Below, one piece after another: positions 34,310-43,061 of a stretch of DNA of 64,000 nucleotides. Both the position numbers and the translations under genes were made by a program. Every line of letters starts with the position of its first letter. Within the stretch, counting starts at the first letter, position 1. Under the pieces are notes generated by a model that saw only the letters and a list, made by a program, of their open reading frames with translations, did no database searches and was not told the origin of the DNA. Origin of the DNA: Daejeonia sp002484105 (GTDB taxonomy: Bacteria > Bacteroidota > Bacteroidia > Flavobacteriales > Weeksellaceae); the NCBI RefSeq assembly GCF_051175565.1, contig NZ_CP195105.1, positions 2,604,001 to 2,668,000 on the forward strand, written 5' to 3'.

Positions 34310-36850
34310 ATGCTAAACGACCAGAGAACTGAGACATTCAGACAGATTGTAGACAATAAATTCCAGATCTACAACTCTTTATTCATGAGCCTGCCTTATG
34401 ATAAAATGACCAACATCGGGATGCTGCTTCCCTTCCTTTATGAAGAAAGCAAAAAAGGTTATGAAGAAGACTCCAAAACACCGGAGGAAATTATGGAAGA
34501 ATTCTTCCGCAGCCATACTGACCTGACAACTGACGAGGAAAAAATTGAACTCCTGTTCAAAATTATCCAGTATATTGAACGTCAGGTGGTGCTCTTCGAC
34601 AGTATCGAAGATGCAGCTTTCTCCAAACTACATTCCGAAAGCGATACTGGCTCTATCATGAACCTTTACGAAAGAAGTGTCCAGGACCACAAACTTGAGA
34701 AAGTCCGCGACAAGCTGAAGGATTTCTCCGTGCGTATCGTCTTCACCGCCCACCCGACACAGTTTTATCCAAGTGCCGTGCAGCGTATCATCCACGATCT
34801 GAGACAAGCAATTATTGATGATTCCGTTACCAATATTGACATGCTGCTGCAGCAGTTGGGCAAAACACCTTTCGTCAACAAAGAAAAGCCAACACCGCTG
34901 GACGAAGCTCTCAGCATCATCTATTATCTGCGCTATGTCTATTACGACTCCATTGGCGAGCTGTACACCAATATCAAAAAACTTTTCGGAAACGGAAACT
35001 TCCGCCTTCACGAAGACCTTTTCCAATTGGGATTCTGGCCTGGAGGCGACCGTGACGGAAATCCTTTTGTAACCGCTGATGTCACACGCTCTGTTGCCGA
35101 CGAACTGCGATCTTCTATCCTGAAAAGCTACTATGCCCATCTTAAAAACCTGCGCAGACGGCTGAGTTTTCGCGGAGTAACCGAAATACTGAACGAACTG
35201 AGCGATATCCTCTACGAAGGTATTTTTAACGGTAAGGAAGTGAGCGCCGAGACGATTCTGAAAAAAATCAGCGAAGCTGAAAAAATTCTTAAAGACGAGC
35301 ACAACTCGCTCTTTATGGACAAACTGAAAGCCTTCAAAGACCGCGTAAAAATCTTTGGAACCCATTTCGCAACACTCGATATCCGTCAGGACAGCCGCAT
35401 TCACCAGAAGGTGATAGACGAAATCTTCACCCGCCTGAATCCGGAAAATAACGATGCAGATAACGATACAAAATTTGAATATCTCATCAAACATGGAAAA
35501 AAATTAAAACCTTCTGATTTTGAAGGGATCACCAGTGACACGCTTGCCAACGTCAAACAAATCCGTGAAATCCAGAAAACCAACGGAGAACGTGGCATGA
35601 ACCGCTACATCATCTCCAATTCGGATGCCGTGAAGGACGTGATGAACGTCTATGCCCTGTTTAAAATTGCCGGATACAGCAGCTTTGACATCAACATGGA
35701 TATTGTCCCGCTTTTTGAGACCATGGAAGGTCTTGACAATGCTGAACACGTAATGGAACTGCTCTATACCCATCCTGTCTACAAAAAACACCTGATGAAG
35801 AGAGGCAACCGTCAGACAATTATGCTTGGCTTCTCGGACGGCACAAAGGATGGCGGATACCTGAAAGCCAACTGGGAAATCTTTACCGCTAAAGAAAAAC
35901 TAACGAGAATATCCGAAAAATACGGAATCAAAGTGATTTTCTTTGACGGGCGCGGTGGCCCACCGGCACGTGGAGGTGGCAAAACCCACGACTTCTATGC
36001 ATCGCAGGGAAGCACCATTGCCAATAACAAAATAGAACTGACCATACAAGGCCAAACCATTACCAGCGTTTTTGGAAACAAAGATCAGGCAAAATACAAC
36101 TTTGAACAGTTGCTGACTGCCGGTGTAGAAAATGACGTCTTCAAAAATGCAAAAAAAGACCTGACCCCGAAAGAACGCAAACTGATTGAAGCCCTGGCAG
36201 AAATCAGTTATGAAAAATATACTGCACTGAAAAACCATCCGATGTTTGTACCCTATCTTCAGGAGATGAGTACCCTGCCATATTATGGCAAAACCAATAT
36301 CGGCAGTCGCCCATCCAAAAGAGGTGGCGATAATGAACTGAAGTTTGAAGATCTGCGGGCCATTCCGTTCGTGGGATCATGGTCGCAGCTGAAACAGAAT
36401 GTTCCCGGATTTTTCGGTTTGGGATATGCCATTAGCGAAATGAAAAAACAGGGAAAATTCGGTGAAGTAAAAAAACTGTATCAGGATTCTGATTTCTTCA
36501 AAACCCTTGTCCTGAACTCCATGATGAGTATGAACAAAACCTACTTCCCGCTGACGTCCTATATGAAAAACAATCCGAAATTCGGCGAATTCTGGAATAT
36601 CCTGCACGACGAGTTTACGCTTTCCAAAGAGATCATGCTTGAGTTGACAGGTTTCAATATGTTGCAACAGGAAGAACCGCTCTCCCGAAAATCGGTAAAG
36701 ATTCGTGAAAAAATCGTACTTCCTTTGCTCACCATTCAGCAATATGCCCTGATGAAGGTGAACAGATCCAGAAAATACCGTGAAGATTACGAAAAATTAG
36801 TCATACGTTCACTGTTTGGTAACATTAATGCCAGCCGTAACTCTGCCTGA
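34310..36850 (+). CDS. ppc: Phosphoenolpyruvate carboxylase
   Basis: An 846-residue enzyme that makes oxaloacetate from phosphoenolpyruvate and bicarbonate. Catalytic His in VFTAHPTQFYPSA, the metal and substrate segment FWPGGDRDGNPFVT, and the flexible loop FFDGRGGPPARGGGKTH. The usual loop in proteobacterial enzymes is FHGRGGTVGRGGGP, so this belongs to the shorter Bacteroidota type, and its end LFGNINASRNSA differs from the classical NTG terminus. NIGSRPSKR and the late MLQQEEPLSRKS are also conserved in form. It replenishes the TCA cycle. A hairpin terminator follows. Confidence 0.96.
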   Translation: MLNDQRTETFRQIVDNKFQIYNSLFMSLPYDKMTNIGMLLPFLYEESKKGYEEDSKTPEEIMEEFFRSHTDLTTDEEKIELLFKIIQYIERQVVLFDSIEDAAFSKLHSESDTGSIMNLYERSVQDHKLEKVRDKLKDFSVRIVFTAHPTQFYPSAVQRIIHDLRQAIIDDSVTNIDMLLQQLGKTPFVNKEKPTPLDEALSIIYYLRYVYYDSIGELYTNIKKLFGNGNFRLHEDLFQLGFWPGGDRDGNPFVTADVTRSVADELRSSILKSYYAHLKNLRRRLSFRGVTEILNELSDILYEGIFNGKEVSAETILKKISEAEKILKDEHNSLFMDKLKAFKDRVKIFGTHFATLDIRQDSRIHQKVIDEIFTRLNPENNDADNDTKFEYLIKHGKKLKPSDFEGITSDTLANVKQIREIQKTNGERGMNRYIISNSDAVKDVMNVYALFKIAGYSSFDINMDIVPLFETMEGLDNAEHVMELLYTHPVYKKHLMKRGNRQTIMLGFSDGTKDGGYLKANWEIFTAKEKLTRISEKYGIKVIFFDGRGGPPARGGGKTHDFYASQGSTIANNKIELTIQGQTITSVFGNKDQAKYNFEQLLTAGVENDVFKNAKKDLTPKERKLIEALAEISYEKYTALKNHPMFVPYLQEMSTLPYYGKTNIGSRPSKRGGDNELKFEDLRAIPFVGSWSQLKQNVPGFFGLGYAISEMKKQGKFGEVKKLYQDSDFFKTLVLNSMMSMNKTYFPLTSYMKNNPKFGEFWNILHDEFTLSKEIMLELTGFNMLQQEEPLSRKSVKIREKIVLPLLTIQQYALMKVNRSRKYREDYEKLVIRSLFGNINASRNSA

Positions 36851-36876
36851 TTTTTTTAGACGATGAACCGACAACC

Positions 36877-36914
36877 GGAATCCCTGAAACAGAAATGCTT
36901 CGGGGATTTCTTTT
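36877..36914 (+). terminator. Terminator after ppc
   Basis: GGAATCCCTGAA (36877-36888) pairs with TTCGGGGATTTC (36899-36910) including G-U wobbles, followed by TTTT. Confidence 0.75.
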
Positions 36915-36995
36915 GCAAAAGGAAATTCTGCAGGAATAATTTCGCTGTTTCAAAAAAAGGCAGTAAATTCACTTCCCTTTTTAAACATTAAAATT

Positions 36996-37850
36996 ATGCT
37001 GAATAAACTTGCCGCTTCCGAACTGGTACTGAATGATGACGGAAGCGTATACCACCTGAACCTTCTTCCGGAAGACATTGCCGAAAAAATACTTTTGGTA
37101 GGCGATCCGGATCGAGTGCCTCGTGTTTCAAAATATTTCGACAGCATCGAAATCCGAAAGAACAAACGCGAATTTTATACTCACACCGGCACCCTGCGTG
37201 GGGAAAGAATCACGGTGATGTCCACCGGAATCGGTACCGAAAACATCGATATTGTGATGAACGAACTCGATGCTCTTGTCAATATCGACCTGAAAAATAA
37301 AGAATTTAAAACCGAAAAAAAATCGCTCCAGCTGTTCCGTATGGGCACCTGCGGAAGTGTCAATCCCGATGTGGAAGTCAACCAGATGCTCGTTACACAA
37401 AATGTAGTAGGACTCGATGGGTTGCTGCACTTCTACTCTGATTACCATTTTGAAAATGAATTTTCCCGGAACTTTCTTGAAAAATTTCCCTACGAAAATG
37501 TGAAAAGTATGCTCTACTTCTCCGACTGGGCAGAGGATATTGCAGATTATTACAAAGATGCCAGATATCATGGCAATACCGCAACATTCCCGGGATTCTA
37601 TGCTCCACAGGGACGCCAGTTGCGCCTTCGTGCTTTGGATGACAAATTTCTGGAAACCTTAAATGATCTTGGCGTCACCAATTTCGAAATGGAAACTTCC
37701 GCCATCTACGGTCTCTCCAAACTGCTCGGTCATAAAGCACTTACCGTAAACTGTGTGATTGCGAACAGACGCCGCGGCGAATTTGCTGCCGACCATCACG
37801 CTTCAGAAAAAATGATGATTGAATGGGTGCTTGAACGCATCATCAAATAA
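36996..37850 (+). CDS. Nucleoside phosphorylase (uridine phosphorylase-like)
   Basis: A 284-residue PNP/UDP phosphorylase family protein. N-terminal LLVGDPDRVPRVSKYF is the phosphate-binding loop pattern of the family, VMSTGIGTENIDIVMNEL follows, and FRMGTCGSVNPDVEVNQMLV is the GTCG motif. NFEMETSAIYGLSKLLGHKAL is the ribose-binding MET region with an acidic residue. Members cleave nucleosides with phosphate into base and ribose 1-phosphate. I favour uridine phosphorylase-like over purine phosphorylase on general similarity, but the base specificity is not certain. It is convergent with tag. Confidence 0.85.
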   Translation: MLNKLAASELVLNDDGSVYHLNLLPEDIAEKILLVGDPDRVPRVSKYFDSIEIRKNKREFYTHTGTLRGERITVMSTGIGTENIDIVMNELDALVNIDLKNKEFKTEKKSLQLFRMGTCGSVNPDVEVNQMLVTQNVVGLDGLLHFYSDYHFENEFSRNFLEKFPYENVKSMLYFSDWAEDIADYYKDARYHGNTATFPGFYAPQGRQLRLRALDDKFLETLNDLGVTNFEMETSAIYGLSKLLGHKALTVNCVIANRRRGEFAADHHASEKMMIEWVLERIIK

Positions 37851-37873
37851 AGAAAAGACAACCATATCTCTAC

Positions 37874-37904
37874 AAAAAGGAATCTTCACTACAGATTCCT
37901 TTTT
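37874..37904. terminator. Bidirectional terminator between nucleoside phosphorylase and tag
   Basis: A perfect 12-bp stem, AAAAAGGAATCT (37874-37885) with AGATTCCTTTTT (37893-37904), 7-nt loop, lies between convergent genes and has T-runs on both strands. Confidence 0.9.
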
Positions 37905-38471
37905 TTATAGGACCTTCCGCGTATGGCAGCTTTCAATGTGGTCATTCACCATACCCGTTGCCTGCATATGTGCATAGATCACGGTAGATCCCAAAAATTT
38001 GAAGCCTCTTTTCTTCAGATCTTTTGCCAGCCGGTCAGAAATATCTGTTGTAGCCGGCACATCATTGAGTGACTTCGGATGACGGTCAAGCGGTTCTCCG
38101 CCTGTAAAACTCCAAATATAAGCTGAAAAAGAGCCAAATTCTTTCCTCACTTCCAAAAATTTCTGTGCGTTGTTCACCGTTGCAAGAATTTTCAGGCGGT
38201 TGCGAACGATACCGGGATTTTGCATCAGTTCAATACATTTTTCTTCAGAATACAGAGCGATTTTACGGTAATCAAATTCATCAAATGCTTTACGGAAACT
38301 TTCACGTTTGGAGAGAATGGTATACCAGCTAAGCCCTGCCTGAAAGCTTTCCAGCACCAGAAACTCAAAAATAGTCTGATCATCATATACGGGTTTCCCC
38401 CACTCTTCATCATGATATTTCCGGTAGAGATCATTTTTTTCACACCAGCCGCAGCGCGTTATTGTTTCCAT
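37905..38471 (-). CDS. tag: DNA-3-methyladenine glycosylase I
   Basis: A 188-residue base-excision repair enzyme. The N-terminal RCGWCEKNDLYRKYHDEEWG has the catalytic-pocket Trp and Glu region and Cys/His of the zinc snap; the C-terminal ATGMVNDHIESCH provides the other His and Cys. FQAGLSWYTILSKRESFRKAF is a signature of the Tag family. It removes 3-methyladenine from alkylated DNA. It is monocistronic, convergent with the nucleoside phosphorylase, and divergent from the LEA-like gene. Confidence 0.96.
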   Translation of the reverse strand: METITRCGWCEKNDLYRKYHDEEWGKPVYDDQTIFEFLVLESFQAGLSWYTILSKRESFRKAFDEFDYRKIALYSEEKCIELMQNPGIVRNRLKILATVNNAQKFLEVRKEFGSFSAYIWSFTGGEPLDRHPKSLNDVPATTDISDRLAKDLKKRGFKFLGSTVIYAHMQATGMVNDHIESCHTRKVL

Positions 38472-38621
38472 CAGTTCTTTATTTGCATAATAATGGTGGC
38501 AAAGTTATATAATTTTCATATTAAGAATTGTTTAACGATAATAAATTGACAGCCTGCCGGAAAACAAGTACTTTTAAACATAACTAAACATCAGAAATTT
38601 AATCGTAAAACAAATACCAAA

Positions 38622-38921
38622 ATGGACAAAGAAAATTTCAACAAGGCTGAAAATGCCGTAGACAAAACAGAAAATGCACTGAGAGAAGGAGCACAGAATG
38701 TTAAAAACAAAGTAAGTGACCTTGCCGACAAAGCCCGCGACTATATTCGTGAGCAGAAAAGCAAAAACGAAACGCCTACCCGCGAAGGCTGGTTTGCCAC
38801 CTTAAAAGATGATCTGAAAGACGGCTGGGACGACATGAAAGATACCGCATCAGATGCATGGGAAAGCTTTAAAGACTGGGGTGAAGATGCCAAAGCAGAG
38901 ATCCGCAAGAAAACCAACTAA
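38622..38921 (+). CDS. Small LEA-like amphipathic helical protein
   Basis: A 99-residue, highly charged, hydrophilic protein with no signal or membrane segment and no Cys. It shows imperfect 11-residue periodicity of Ala, Lys and Asp (KAENAVDKTENALREGAQN, KVSDLADKARDY, DMKDTASDAWESFKDWGEDAK) that forms long amphipathic helices, as in late-embryogenesis or stress proteins. The Trp-rich WDDMKDTASDAWESFKDW repeat is notable. The gene is alone, with fabI 100 bp downstream on the same strand but behind its own promoter. A role in desiccation, osmotic or cell-surface stress is by analogy only. Confidence 0.75.
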   Translation: MDKENFNKAENAVDKTENALREGAQNVKNKVSDLADKARDYIREQKSKNETPTREGWFATLKDDLKDGWDDMKDTASDAWESFKDWGEDAKAEIRKKTN

Positions 38922-39021
38922 GCCACTATCATTTCCATACCAAAGGGCACGCTGCAAAGTGATGCTCTTTTTTGTATCCCGAACGGTAAAAAATCCTTAT
39001 TTTTGCCCAAAACAAGTCAAT

Positions 39022-39831
39022 ATGTCATACGGTTTATTAAAAGGAAAAAAAGGAATTATTTTCGGCGCGCTCAACAGCCAGTCTATCGCCTGGAAAGTGG
39101 CAGAAAGATGCCATGAAGAAGGCGCAGAATTTATCCTGTCTAATGCACCTATTGCCCTGAGAATGGGCGAACTGAACGAACTGGCAGAAAAGACCGGCTC
39201 GGAAGTCATTGGTGCTGATGCAACATCCATAGAAGATCTTGAGAAACTTTTTGATGCTGCCATTGCCAAATTTGGTAAAATTGATTTCATCCTGCACTCT
39301 ATCGGGATGTCTGTAAACGTGAGAAAAGGCAAACACTACACAGAAATGAACTATGATTTCCTGACCAAAGGCTGGGACATCTCTGCTGTTTCATTTCACA
39401 AGGTGATGCGCGTGGCCTGGGAAAAAGACTGTATAAACGAATGGGGATCTATCCTTGCACTAACGTATATCGCAGCACAGAGAACCTTCCCGGACTACAA
39501 CGATATGGCCGACAATAAAGCCTATCTGGAAAGTATCGCCAGAAGTTTTGGTATCTATTGGGGCGAGAGAAAAGTCCGCGTCAATACCATATCCCAATCG
39601 CCTACCGTTACCACAGCCGGAAGCGGTGTGAAAGGTTTTGGCGGATTCCTCGGATATGCTGAAGATATGTCTCCGCTGGGCAATGCTACAGCAGACGACT
39701 GCGCCAACTATTGTGTATCGCTCTTCTCCGACCTTACCAAGAAGGTAACCATGCAGAACCTCTTCCATGACGGAGGTTTCAGCAGTGTTGGTGTTTCCCA
39801 GAAAGTAGTGGACAAATACGACGGAAATTAA
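39022..39831 (+). CDS. fabI: Enoyl-[acyl-carrier-protein] reductase (FabI)
   Basis: A 269-residue SDR enzyme for the last step of fatty-acid elongation. The start is ATG 39022 (MSYGLLKGKKGIIFG); the open frame runs 56 codons further up but that part crosses the promoter box TATTTTTG (38999-39006, with TTTG 24 nt upstream at 38971). NADH-binding loop GALNSQSIAWKVAE, and the catalytic Tyr-x6-Lys pair in DYNDMADNKAYL. VNTISQSPTVTTAGSGV is the substrate-loop region. The product acts with ACP and is the triclosan target in other bacteria. It ends before a 30-bp perfect palindrome. Confidence 0.96.
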   Translation: MSYGLLKGKKGIIFGALNSQSIAWKVAERCHEEGAEFILSNAPIALRMGELNELAEKTGSEVIGADATSIEDLEKLFDAAIAKFGKIDFILHSIGMSVNVRKGKHYTEMNYDFLTKGWDISAVSFHKVMRVAWEKDCINEWGSILALTYIAAQRTFPDYNDMADNKAYLESIARSFGIYWGERKVRVNTISQSPTVTTAGSGVKGFGGFLGYAEDMSPLGNATADDCANYCVSLFSDLTKKVTMQNLFHDGGFSSVGVSQKVVDKYDGN

Positions 39832-39850
39832 CTTCCTGAAAGACAAACAT

Positions 39851-39880
39851 AAAACAGGCACCGCATGCGGTGCCTGTTTT
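39851..39880. terminator. Perfect 30-bp palindromic bidirectional terminator
   Basis: AAAACAGGCACCGCA (39851-39865) is followed directly by its exact complement, TGCGGTGCCTGTTTT (39866-39880). With flanking T-runs on both sides it serves fabI (plus) and gcvP (minus). Confidence 0.9.
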
Positions 39881-39900
39881 ATTGTATCATGAACAGAGAC

Positions 39901-42759
39901 TTACCTATAATTTTCAACCGGGGCGCAGGTACAGATCAGATTTCTGTCTCCATAGGCTTCATCAATTCTGGAAACCGTTGCAAAGAACTTGTGCGTACGT
40001 ACCCAATCCAGCGGGTAAGCGGCCTTTTCGCGTCCATAAGGTTTGTCCCAGCTGTCTGAAATAACAACTTCTTCCGTATGCGGAGCATTTTTCAGGACAT
40101 TATTGTGTATATCGGCTTTCCCTTCTGCGATTTCTTCGATTTCCTTTTTGATGCTGATGAGTGCTTCTGCAAAACGGTCGAGTTCTTCCTTACTTTCTGA
40201 TTCGGTAGGCTCGATCATCAGCGTTCCAGCCACCGGGAAGCTTACAGTCGGAGCATGGAAACCGTAATCCATAAGCCGCTTGGCCACATCAGCCACCTCA
40301 ATTCCAAGAGATTTGAACTGCCGGAAATCCACAATACATTCATGAGCAACACGTCCATTTCCGTTGGCATAGAGAACCGGAAAATGCTCAGCAAGCACTT
40401 CTTTCAGGTAATTAGCATTCAGAATGGCATATTCTGTTGCTTTTTTCAGTCCCGAAGTTCCCAGCATTTTAATATAAGCATAGGATATATTAAGAACTAA
40501 TGCAGAACCGTAAGGTGCAGATGCTACTGCATCGATAGCTTCTTTGCCGCCAATACGGATATTGGGGTTTCCGGGAAGGAAAGGCACCAGATGCCTGGCA
40601 ACACAGATTGGCCCAACACCGGGACCACCGCCACCATGTGGGATGGCAAAAGTTTTGTGGAGATTAAGATGACAGACATCAGCACCAATAAAGCCGGGAC
40701 TTGTATATCCCACCTGAGCATTCATATTGGCTCCGTCCATATACACCTGTCCGCCCAGTTCGTGAACGAGAGCGATAATATCGCGCACATTAGAGTCAAA
40801 GAAACCATAAGTAGAAGGATAAGTAATCATCACAGCTGCAAGTTGTTCTTTATTTGCGACAGCTTTGGATTTGAGATCATCATAATCAATCTCTCCGTTT
40901 TCAAGATTATTGACTACAACGACCTTCATCCCTGCCATTACCGCTGATGCAGGATTTGTACCGTGTGCAGACTGTGGAATGAGGACAATATTGCGGTGCC
41001 CTTCCCCACGGGAATGGTGATACTGCCGAATCACCATCAGCCCCGAATATTCTCCCTGTGCCCCGGAATTCGGCTGGAGAGAAACCCCGGCAAAACCAGT
41101 AATCTCGGCAAGATCATCTTCCAGAGATTTAATCATCTGCTGATATCCTGCCGCCTGTTCTGTCGGTACGAACGGATGCATATTGCCCCATTCCGGCCAC
41201 GAAAGCGGCAACATTTCTGTGGCAGCATTCAGTTTCATGGTACAGGATCCGAGAGAAATCATGGAATGTGTCAATGAAAGATCTTTGCGCTCCAGTCTTT
41301 TGATATAGCGCATCAGCTCGGTTTCGGTATGATACTTTTTGAATACTTCTTCGGTGAGGATTTCATCTTTACGAAGCAAAGGTTGCGGAATAGAATATGT
41401 TTCTTTGGTGCGGAGTCTGAAGGCCTGTTTGCTGATATAATGTGCAAAAGCATCAATCAGACGCTGGAGCTTATCCATCGTTGTTGTTTCGTCAACAGAC
41501 ATACTGACAATACCTTCGGAAAAATAATTGAGATTGATTTTTTTATCTCTCATAAAACGCATCAGTGAAGACTTCTCCTGCTCATTCATGCGGATTTTCA
41601 CCGTATCAAAAACAGGATCTTCTACCACATCATATCCCAGAATAATCAAGGCATCGTGCAATGCATTCATTTTATAATGAATCTGGTCTGCAATAAATTT
41701 CAGACCTTCTGCTCCGTGATAGACGGCATACATACCTGCCATCACAGCGAGCAGAACTTGTGCTGTACAGATATTGGACGTGGCCTTTTCGCGTTTTATA
41801 TGCTGCTCTCTCGTCTGCAAAGCCATCCTGAGAGCACGTTTTCCGTACATATCCTGAGAGATTCCGATAATTCTGCCCGGAATATCTCTTTTGTAGTTTT
41901 CGGTACATGCAAAATACGCGGCGTGAGGGCCTCCGTATCCCATCGGAATTCCAAAACGCTGGGTAGTTCCTACGGCACAGTCAGCTCCCATGGAAGCGGG
42001 AGATTTCAGTTTTACCAAAGCCAGAATATCACAAGCTACAGCAATCTGGAGATGCTGATCTTTAAGTTTGCTGATGATTTCACTATAATCGAGAACAATT
42101 CCGTTTTTGCCCGGATACTGAAACAGTGCTCCGAAGTATGTTCCGTCAAAATCATGGGTCGCGTAGTCGGCTTCCATAATATTGATTCCCAGTCCTGATG
42201 CTTTAGTTTTCAGAACGGCAACCGTCTGCGGCAATACCAGGTCTGAAACAAAAAATTTGTTGGCGCCTGCTTTTTTCTGTTCTTTGGTACGGCTTTCAAA
42301 AAACATATGCATGGCCTCTGCTGCTGCAGTACCTTCATCCAGCAGGGAAGCATTTGCCAGCGGAAAACCGGTCAAGCTGCTCACCACCGTCTGGAAATTG
42401 AGTAAAGCTTCAAGCCTGCCCTGGGCAATTTCTGCCTGATAAGGCGTATATGCCGTGTACCAGCCGGGATTTTCGAAGATATTGCGCTGCACAGGTGCCG
42501 GCAAAATGGTTCCAAAATAGCCAAAACCGATATAGTTGTCATATTGCGCATTGCGTGCAGCGAGCTCGCGCGAGTGCACCAGCATTTCGTATTCGGAAAG
42601 AGGCTCCGGAAGGTGCAGATCTTCTTTCAGACGGATCTGCGCAGGGATGGTCTGCGCAATGAGCTCTTCTGCATCAGATACGCCGACTTTCGCCAGCATC
42701 TCCTTTCTGTCGCTTTCATTCAGAGAGATGTGGCGGTTCACAAATTGTGTCGTATTCAT
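39901..42759 (-). CDS. gcvP: Glycine dehydrogenase (decarboxylating), P-protein
   Basis: A 952-residue single-chain P-protein of the glycine cleavage system, as found in bacteria with fused P1 and P2 subunits. N-terminal half: RHISLNESDRKEMLAKVG, SLLDEGTAAAEAMHMFFESR. C-terminal half: the PLP lysine in HLNLHKTFAIPHGGGGPGVGPI and SLGSCTMKLNAATEMLPL. It decarboxylates glycine and passes the aminomethyl group to the H-protein. gcvT and gcvH are not in this window. The gene is monocistronic and convergent with fabI. Confidence 0.97.
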   Translation of the reverse strand: MNTTQFVNRHISLNESDRKEMLAKVGVSDAEELIAQTIPAQIRLKEDLHLPEPLSEYEMLVHSRELAARNAQYDNYIGFGYFGTILPAPVQRNIFENPGWYTAYTPYQAEIAQGRLEALLNFQTVVSSLTGFPLANASLLDEGTAAAEAMHMFFESRTKEQKKAGANKFFVSDLVLPQTVAVLKTKASGLGINIMEADYATHDFDGTYFGALFQYPGKNGIVLDYSEIISKLKDQHLQIAVACDILALVKLKSPASMGADCAVGTTQRFGIPMGYGGPHAAYFACTENYKRDIPGRIIGISQDMYGKRALRMALQTREQHIKREKATSNICTAQVLLAVMAGMYAVYHGAEGLKFIADQIHYKMNALHDALIILGYDVVEDPVFDTVKIRMNEQEKSSLMRFMRDKKINLNYFSEGIVSMSVDETTTMDKLQRLIDAFAHYISKQAFRLRTKETYSIPQPLLRKDEILTEEVFKKYHTETELMRYIKRLERKDLSLTHSMISLGSCTMKLNAATEMLPLSWPEWGNMHPFVPTEQAAGYQQMIKSLEDDLAEITGFAGVSLQPNSGAQGEYSGLMVIRQYHHSRGEGHRNIVLIPQSAHGTNPASAVMAGMKVVVVNNLENGEIDYDDLKSKAVANKEQLAAVMITYPSTYGFFDSNVRDIIALVHELGGQVYMDGANMNAQVGYTSPGFIGADVCHLNLHKTFAIPHGGGGPGVGPICVARHLVPFLPGNPNIRIGGKEAIDAVASAPYGSALVLNISYAYIKMLGTSGLKKATEYAILNANYLKEVLAEHFPVLYANGNGRVAHECIVDFRQFKSLGIEVADVAKRLMDYGFHAPTVSFPVAGTLMIEPTESESKEELDRFAEALISIKKEIEEIAEGKADIHNNVLKNAPHTEEVVISDSWDKPYGREKAAYPLDWVRTHKFFATVSRIDEAYGDRNLICTCAPVENYR

Positions 42760-42871
42760 ATTTTTTTTATCAGATTTTTCTTTATTATCAGATGCGTAAA
42801 GTTACAATTTTTCACCTAATGAGAAAATGAAATCCACGTTTCTGAATTTGATCGTAAGTTTAAAATTTTTA

Positions 42872-42903
42872 TTTTGACTTATTCTAAATTAAAGTTATAT
42901 TTG
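42872..42903 (+). promoter_or_regulatory. Near-consensus promoter of the 50-residue Cys-rich gene
   Basis: TTTTG (42872-42876), 19 bases, then TATATTTG (42896-42903). The ATG at 42909 is only 5 nt beyond the box, so the mRNA is probably leaderless. Confidence 0.8.
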
Positions 42904-42908
42904 CAGGC

Positions 42909-43061
42909 ATGAACACCACCGTCGTCCCATTCCGTATTGCTCCACCAATGCCTTTACGAGGAGAATCGCCCGAAATCTACTGTGGCAAAAAGACCTGCTG
43001 CAAGAAGTTTAAAAAAGGTAAGCGATGCAAAAAATGTCCGGGCAGGCTGAAAATGGCTTAA
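42909..43061 (+). CDS. Small Cys/Lys-rich protein of unknown function
   Basis: A 50-residue frame read directly from sequence: it begins MNTTVVPFRIAPPMPLRGES and has the C-terminal cluster YCGKKTCCKKFKKGKRCKKC, with five cysteines and eleven lysines in the second half. The pattern CxxxxCC...CxxC suggests a zinc or iron-sulfur knuckle binding nucleic acid, but I cannot name a family. A strong promoter lies directly in front. Its stop codon shares the sequence TTAA with the convergent DnaJ-type gene (4-bp overlap). Coding is likely because of the promoter and Cys clustering; function unknown. Confidence 0.7.
   Translation: MNTTVVPFRIAPPMPLRGESPEIYCGKKTCCKKFKKGKRCKKCPGRLKMA

Noticed and set aside
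38854..39021. N-terminal extension of FabI
   Set aside because: It overlaps the LEA-like gene and the fabI promoter box at 38999-39006; the family starts at ATG 39022.
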